From Mycocentrospora acerina (taxonomy: Eukaryota > Ascomycota > Dothideomycetes > Pleosporales): a DNA stretch of 24,141 bases. This document shows positions 19,423 through 24,141 of the stretch, piece by piece (the stretch's first letter is position 1; each line of letters begins with the position of its first letter). The stretch covers positions 1-24,141 of the forward strand of contig JAKUHH010000189.1 in the NCBI GenBank assembly GCA_022701365.1, read 5' to 3'. A program made the position numbers and the translations under genes. A model generated the notes under the pieces. The model was not told where the DNA came from, searched no databases, and saw only the letters and a list, made by a program, of their open reading frames with translations.

Positions 19423-19815
19423 TATTAAGATCTTATTTTATACTTAATCTTAGTAGTTAATAACCTTTTAATACTAGTACTAATGTTAAATAGGTTTAAG
19501 GCTAGTTCTTAAGGATAGAGTAAGTTTAGAGAAATAAGGTTAGTATAATAGACGTATTAAGGATATAATGTAATTAAGGGTATAAAGTAATAGGTAGATT
19601 AATTAATATAATTAAACATATTACTATAAGATTAGTGTTCCTAATTACTATATACTTAATTATAATATAGTGCTTAGTACTGATTATAGTGCTTAGTGTA
19701 CTAATCACAACTAATCACACTTAGCACTGAGCACATCACGTGATCTAGGTTGCTCAGTAGGACTGGGGTTTGTTTGATTGGTCAAGGCTCTCCCTTGCCC
19801 AACCTGCTCTTAACA
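19423..19815 (-). repeat. A-type gypsy LTR (5' LTR of the element)
   Basis: 393 bp; starts TATTAAGATC on the plus strand (TGTT in the partner, one G-to-A change) and ends CCTGCTCTTAACA. The proximal half (to about 19680) is heavily mutated, while 19685-19815 keeps ancestral TCA, TGA, TGG and ACG sites that are mutated in the other LTR. Confidence 0.9.
19671..19735. repeat. imperfect inverted repeat in the LTR
   Basis: AGTGCTTAGTGT and ACACTTAGCACT form arms around an AT-rich loop, with a further GTGCTTAGT / ACTGAGCAC pair outside. The same structure is at about 13660-13720 in the partner LTR. It may mark a regulatory or transcript-end structure of this LTR family. Confidence 0.5.
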
Positions 19816-19820
19816 TTAAT
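19816..19820. repeat. target-site duplication of the gypsy element, right copy
   Basis: TTAAT versus CTAAT on the left (13135-13139). Confidence 0.7.
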
Positions 19821-20193
19821 TTACAAATATAAGCAAATTACAACTAAAAACCTAACTAGTAGGAGGAATCTTATTAGTATCTAACTTGCTACTATACTTA
19901 ACATTAAGGGCAGTCTACTAGGAACTAGGGGGAGCGCTAGCAGAACCCTCGCAACTATTATTACTATCACCACTACTAGAGCAAAGACAAACTACAGCAG
20001 GCACGCGCTGAGAGAACAAGGTAGCAGCGTTAGCAGATGTGCCCCTACTAAGGCAGGAGGGAGCAGAACTAAGGGGAGGGGGAGCACAGGCCCTAAAGGG
20101 AGTTGCAAGGGCAGCAGCAGGAACAGGAACTACAGGGAAGGCACTAGGAGTTGCAAGGGGGGGATGGCTAGAAGATGCACCTTAGGGGGCTAG
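19821..20193 (+). pseudogene. pogo/Fot1-type transposase, C-terminal segment
   Basis: Joining 13139 to 19821 keeps the pogo frame: AKLI-YKYKQITTKNLTSRRNLISI follows. That is the helical, basic tail usual after the DDE domain. One TAA at 19882-19884 (a Gln position by context) is the only stop before TAG at 20191-20193. The final ~90 codons are rich in Arg, Gly, Ser and Lys (NYSRHALREQGSS, RGSTGPKGSCKGSSRNRN) and purine-rich in sequence, with two copies of GGAGTTGCAAGG. The long open tail in the expected frame supports this as the true end of the gene. Confidence 0.7.
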
Positions 20194-20405
20194 ACCCTAG
20201 AAAAGGTTACACGCGTAATACTTTAAACTATGAACAATACTAGTGCTAAGATTATAGAGCTAAGAATTAAAATTAAAAAAAATACATAAGAAATAAAGGA
20301 GGGGGACTTACTATACTATAAGCAACTAGTTCCTGCTAGGAAAATAACTCCTGCAGAGAATCTAGCTAACTTACAATTATAGCTAAATAAGCAGTAGTAG
20401 CAAAA
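20194..20405. other. AT-rich spacer between pogo gene end and LINE
   Basis: No gene. It probably contains the pogo 3' flank. I could not identify the pogo terminal inverted repeat, because its 5' end is not in the window for comparison. Confidence 0.35.
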
Positions 20406-20603
20406 AAAACACCAACTTTGCCTTTTTCAGCGCGTCTGTTCTGACGCCTGCGGCATCAATATTTCATCAGATACCATCTTAACACACATCAGACAGTCTC
20501 TCCTCTAATTTCTAGAGCCCTAGGGCCTAGGGTGGTGGCTTGCAGCTAGGTTGCAATCCTGCAATTCTGCAACGTTGATTTTTCAATGTTCAACGCTCGG
20601 ACC

Positions 20604-22325
20604 ATGACTACACCAGAATGTCAAGAGGCTAGAAACAGCCCTCCTGCTAACACTAGAAATAGACCCCAACCACCTGATTTTTAATTTCCTAGAAATAGTG
20701 TTAGGGCTAGTCCTAGCCCTAGCCCTACCCTTAGGCCTAATACTAGAACAGCTAACCCCTATTCTATACTCTACTCAGATGAGGAGGAGATAGTAGAGAG
20801 TGAAGATGAGCTAGCTTCTAACATTAATGTAGAACAAGAGCCTAGAGCTTCAAAAAAACAAACAACAGAGCAACGCTTACTAAAAAAGACAGTTCAAAAA
20901 AGGCTATTAATCCAGATGAGCACTGCTGAGCAAAAAGAGAGGTAGGAATACCTAATTAAACAAGGTATTAGAGCTTTTTAAGATGCACTACTTCTTAGTG
21001 CAGACAACAACACTAGAGTAGCAACAAAGGAGCTGCTAGCTCAAGCAGAAGCAGTAGTAGAAGGCAGGCTTATCTGCAACTATGCTGCTACTCAGGAGCT
21101 AGTAAGAGACGTAAAAGCTATCTAAATTCAACTGCAACAACAACACAAAAACACTACAAACTAACACCAAAAAAATACAGAAAATACAGTAAATAACAAT
21201 AAAAACAACACAAAATTATAGGCTTAAGTAGCAGGCCTAGCAGACTCTGCTTTTGCTACTAACAAAAACACTTAAAATACTCAAAATACTCAAAATACTT
21301 AAAAAACAAAAAAACAACACCTGCAAGCTACTCTAGAGCAGCAGAAGTAAAAAGAGCTAATCTTGCTTACAAACCAAGATTTTTAACGTAGCTTAAATGT
21401 ACTACAGCAAAGAGATGCTATAAATGCTGCTCTAACTGCTATTACAAATAAAGCTCCTGTAGTTGCTAGAATTAGCTATACTACTAACAACAACGTTGCT
21501 ATTACAACAACAGACACATACAACGCTGATTTTTTACTTAAAAATCAGGCTAACTAGATCTCTAGTATCCAGTTTTAATACTAAAAAATCCAGAAATTAG
21601 AGAGCTAGGTGCAAGTAGTAGCTCACTACGTCTATGCACATAATGAGTTCTTACTAAACCCTGCTCTTCTAAAAACAGAAATAGAAACATTTAATAATGT
21701 TACTATACAAGACAACCCTAGGTAGCTTGAAATAAGAGAAAACCTAGAAAAGCTTAGCAGTGCTGCTCCTAACAGGAGATATGCCTCTATTATTTTTGCA
21801 GTAAAAAATTAACAAGAGTGCAACGCTCTTTTAGCTAGAAAAACACTAGCTATTGCAGGAGAAACAGCTTTTCTAGCAGCTTTTAGAGCCCCTGTTGCAG
21901 CTTAGCAGTGCTCTAGCTGCTATAAGCTAGGACATGCTAGTTTTAGCTGCAAGGATAGAGGCTGTAAATTCTGCAACCTAGAACACTATACAAAAGACTA
22001 CGCAGGCTGCAAAGACTGCAGCACAACAGGGGGCCTATGTCAGTATTAATCCCCTATCTGCAGAAATTGCAAAGGAGAGCATATAGCTACTAGCTATAGG
22101 TGCAGCTATAGGCACTTAAAAAACACTTAAAACACACATGCAGCAGAATTAAACACTACTACTACTAGAAATAGTAGTTCTAGTGCTTCTACTAATACTA
22201 ATACTAATACTAATACTAATACTAATACTAATACTAATACTAATACTAGTAGTAATAGTAGTAATAGTAATATAGACACTCCTCTAGTAAACATACTATA
22301 AGTACAAAACAAAATGTTTATTTAA
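20604..22325 (+). pseudogene. LINE ORF1 (gag-like, zinc-knuckle protein), RIP stops
   Basis: ATG at 20604 (ACC ATG A context) begins MTTPECQEARNSPPANTRN. The same frame runs to the C-terminal zinc knuckle CSSCYKLGHASFSC (21909-21950, C-x2-C-x4-H-x4-C). Two further Cys/His clusters follow: CKFCNLEHYTKDYAGC and CRNCKGEHIATSYRC. A Ser/Thr/Asn tail encoded by (ACTAAT)n comes next. Termination is at 22299-22301 or 22323-22325. Internal stops are all TAA/TAG, the first near 20680. ORF1 proteins of this class bind the element RNA and form the RNP. The N-terminal half is charged and Gln/Asn-rich and looks coiled-coil-like. The first ~330 bp keep normal composition, while the rest is mutated. Confidence 0.82.
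22191..22244 (+). repeat. (ACTAAT)9 hexanucleotide repeat in ORF1
   Basis: Nine perfect ACTAAT units followed by ACTAGT. In the ORF1 frame they encode Thr-Asn repeats in the low-complexity tail. The Leu-Val frame on the other strand is a by-product of the repeat. Confidence 0.95.
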
Positions 22326-22369
22326 GCACAGATATTTTAGATGCTCCTATATCTAAAAGAAAAGAAGAA

Positions 22370-24141
22370 ATTGTGTTTCTATAACATAATGTAGGAAAAA
22401 GACAAGAAACTTAACAATCTCTCTTAGAAATAGCGTTTGCTAGAAAAGCAGACCTAATTCTAGTGCAAGAACTAAGCGTGTGGCTAGATAGGCAGGAAAA
22501 GTGGTTCTTACTGCAACACCCTGCCTATACTCTAGTTTTACTACAAACTACTAGAAGGCCTAGAACTGCTATCTATGTCTATACTAAAACTAGCCTAAAG
22601 TACAGCTTAAGGCTAGATATAAGTAAAGATGCAGACTTAATAGTTCTAGAAATAACAGGCTTAGCAGAAGACTTCCTTTTGCTAAACCTTTATAATAAGA
22701 AAGAACTAGCAGTAGACTCTAAAACACAGTCTAATAGCTAAAAGACTGTGCAAAGACTGCTCTTAAGCCTAGATTTAAAACAACCTTTTTTACTAGCAGG
22801 CGATTTTAATAGCCACTATGCGTGGTGGAACACTGCTATACAAAACCCTAATCTAGAGGCTAAGCAGCTAGTAGAGTAGTTAGAAAAGCATAATTGTTAG
22901 CTGCTAAATACTAACCAGGAGCAAATGTTCTATAGGTCTAATCTTAGAGCAAAGTTAGTAATTAACCTAGCTTTTAGTGCAGGCTTTAGAAATAGCCCCT
23001 AGGAAAATTAGCAGAAGGGCAAGGACACTAGATCTAACTACATACTAATTAGCTACTCTGCTACTTCTTTAAACACACAACAAATATATGTAAATCCTAT
23101 TTTAGACCTACCATATGCTTTAGAAAAAGCAGACTAGGAAACCTTTAATACAGAGCTTGCTCTAGGTTTTACTACAAATAAGATACAACAAAAGCTTCTA
23201 GAAATAGAGGCTTTAACAAAATAACAAGAGCTAGAGGACCTAGAAATATTAGCTAGTCTAACTAGAAAAATTGACAGTATAGCAGAGCTATTTACTTTAA
23301 CTATCTAGGCAGCAGCTAATAAATCTATTCCTAAGCTAAAGCTAAGTGTAAGGTTAAAGCCTTAGTAGAACAAGGAGCTAGCAAATTAGAGGAAACTCTA
23401 TAGCAAAGCCTTGCAACGCTACCTCTTACGCCCTAGCTTAAAAAATAAAAAAAAAGCAAATAGGCTACGCAACAGCTATTTAAAAAATATAAAAACAGTA
23501 AAAACAGAGCACTAGAATCTATTTCTGCAAAAAGCATAAGGAAAAGATGTTTTTAAAGCTTTTAATTACACAAAAGAGAGAACAGTTAGAACAGTCCCTC
23601 CTTTGCAATATACTGCAATAGGAGGAGAGACCTTAGTTGCAAAGGAGTTTAGTGAGCAATGTACTGCTTTTAGTACTACACTGTTTTCTAGTCTACCTAG
23701 CTCTAGAGTCTCTTTAGACTAGACTAACTACAAGCAAAACAGAGCCTAGGCCTAGCCTAAGAAACTAGACAAAATAGAGGTGTATAACGCTATATTTTCT
23801 AGCTCTTAGAAAAAGGCTCCTAGCACAGACAAATTATCTTTTGCAATTATCTAAAAAGCTTATTAAAAACAAACTCTAGAATTTGTGTTACTATACTAAA
23901 TTCTATTTACTATAGGCTATCACCCTTAATGCTGGCAACAGGCAATAGGGGTTATATTACCTAAAGTAAATAAAAAGGACTACTTATAACCTAAGTCCTA
24001 TAGAGTTATATCACTGTTAAACTGCTTAGGCAAAGCATTTAAAAAAATGCTAGCTATAAGGCTTAGCTACCTAGCAGAAACAGGAGATCTCCTTTAGCCT
24101 ACTTAAATAGGCAGCAGAAAGCAGAAATTAGCACTAGACGC
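22370..24141 (+). pseudogene. LINE ORF2 (APE-type endonuclease and reverse transcriptase), partial, RIP stops
   Basis: A single frame from about 22370 to the window end, broken only by TAA/TAG. The APE-type endonuclease starts with FL-HNVGKRQET and LLEIAFARKADLILVQELSVW (N and E metal-site region). It continues to LAGDFNSHYAWWN (GDFN core at 22799-22831). At about 23920-24141 the RT begins: AIGVILPKVNKKDYL-PKSYRVISLLNCLGKAFKKMLAIRLSYLAETGDLL-PT-IGSRKQKLALD. This is the finger domain typical of LINE RTs, usual form YRPISLLNxLGKxxE. The palm YADD box lies beyond the window. ORF2 nicks DNA and reverse-transcribes the RNA in place; this copy is inactive. Confidence 0.88.

Larger units (their letters stand above)
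13140..19815 (-). mobile_element. full-length Ty3/gypsy retrotransposon, RIP-inactivated
   Basis: 6.7 kb including a nested LTR. The LTRs are 13140-13153 plus 13425-13803 and 19423-19815, each 393 bp once the nested LTR and one target copy are removed. It is flanked by CTAAT/TTAAT. The element reads on the minus strand: gag with a CCHC-like knuckle near 18495-18533, RT, RNase H and integrase toward 15100, and a polypurine tract AAGAAAAGGGATAG (13804-13817) touching the 3' LTR. No open frame survives: the interior is saturated with TAA and TAG and very AT-rich. It is inserted in the pogo transposase gene. Confidence 0.9.
20406..24141 (+). mobile_element. Tad/I-like LINE (non-LTR retrotransposon), 5' portion
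   Basis: Plus-strand element with a ~200-bp GC-balanced 5' leader, ORF1 with zinc knuckles and ORF2 with endonuclease then RT, running off the window end. Both ORFs stay in one frame each and are broken only by TAA/TAG, so it decayed by RIP without indels. The exact 5' boundary is uncertain (about 20400-20420, after an A-rich run). The 3' end, RNase H and tail lie outside. Clade assignment (Tad-like) is by domain order and motif look only. Confidence 0.85.

Noticed and set aside
22127..22312. Minus-strand 61-codon frame with a long Leu-Val run
   Set aside because: It is the reverse reading of the (ACTAAT)n repeat in LINE ORF1. The plus frame has the zinc knuckles and continues the ATG at 20604.
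20604..24141. Stop-codon reassignment (TAA/TAG read as Gln) as an explanation for the interrupted LINE and pogo frames
   Set aside because: Stops also fall at Trp positions, the same DNA lacks TCA/TGA/CCA/TGG on both strands, and the intact P450 uses ordinary codons with a TGA end. RIP explains all of this.

Overview
The window looks like a repeat-rich chromosomal segment of a filamentous ascomycete (Pezizomycotina type). The signs are a 50-nt GT-AG intron in a cytochrome P450 gene, fungal Copia, Ty3/gypsy, pogo/Fot1 and Tad-like LINE elements, and long AT-rich tracts with the C-to-T / G-to-A signature of repeat-induced point mutation (RIP). The species cannot be named from the sequence. There are no bacterial-style operons, tRNA, rRNA or CRISPR arrays.

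Layout. 1-1555: AT-rich, RIP-degraded, opening with a poly-A run and a partial LTR. 1556-7090: an island of balanced base composition that was not mutated this way. It holds a Copia remnant on the minus strand (RT fragment plus 5' LTR), the only apparently intact gene (a membrane-anchored P450, 2789-4533, one intron), a Copia protease/integrase fragment, and the broken C-terminal part of a PaaK-like adenylate-forming ligase. 7091-9361: AT-rich, including an unassigned, decayed multi-exon gene on the plus strand with intron-like segments. 9362-11952: two 'B-type' gypsy LTRs around a mixed interior (gypsy integrase tail with chromodomain, a third LTR, Copia integrase). 11953-20193: a pogo/Fot1-type transposase gene on the plus strand that has been hit by other elements. 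20406-24141: the 5' part of a Tad/I-like LINE on the plus strand, cut by the window end.

The main result is a resolvable nest. The pogo transposase carries (i) a 389-bp poly-A retroposon (12248-12636) flanked by 13-bp target duplications and (ii) a full-length minus-strand gypsy element (13140-19815) flanked by CTAAT/TTAAT. The gypsy 5'-side LTR itself carries (iii) a 266-bp solo Copia-type LTR (13154-13419) flanked by CCTGT. Removing each insertion restores the sequence below it: the pogo frame reads through, and the gypsy LTR becomes 393 bp, the same length as its partner.

The mutation signature is unusually sharp. From 14101 to 15240 I find no TCA, TGA, CCA, TGG, TCG, CGA, CCG or CGG, although GCA/TGC and ACA/TGT are present. 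This points to a trinucleotide preference (pyrimidine-C-purine) in the RIP-like process. The P450 and the ligase remnant lie on the same strand and may be what is left of a small metabolic locus invaded by transposons; that is inference. I did not find a convincing new defence or regulatory system. The best candidates for something undescribed are the poly-A retroposon, the RIP context rule and the unassigned multi-intron gene.
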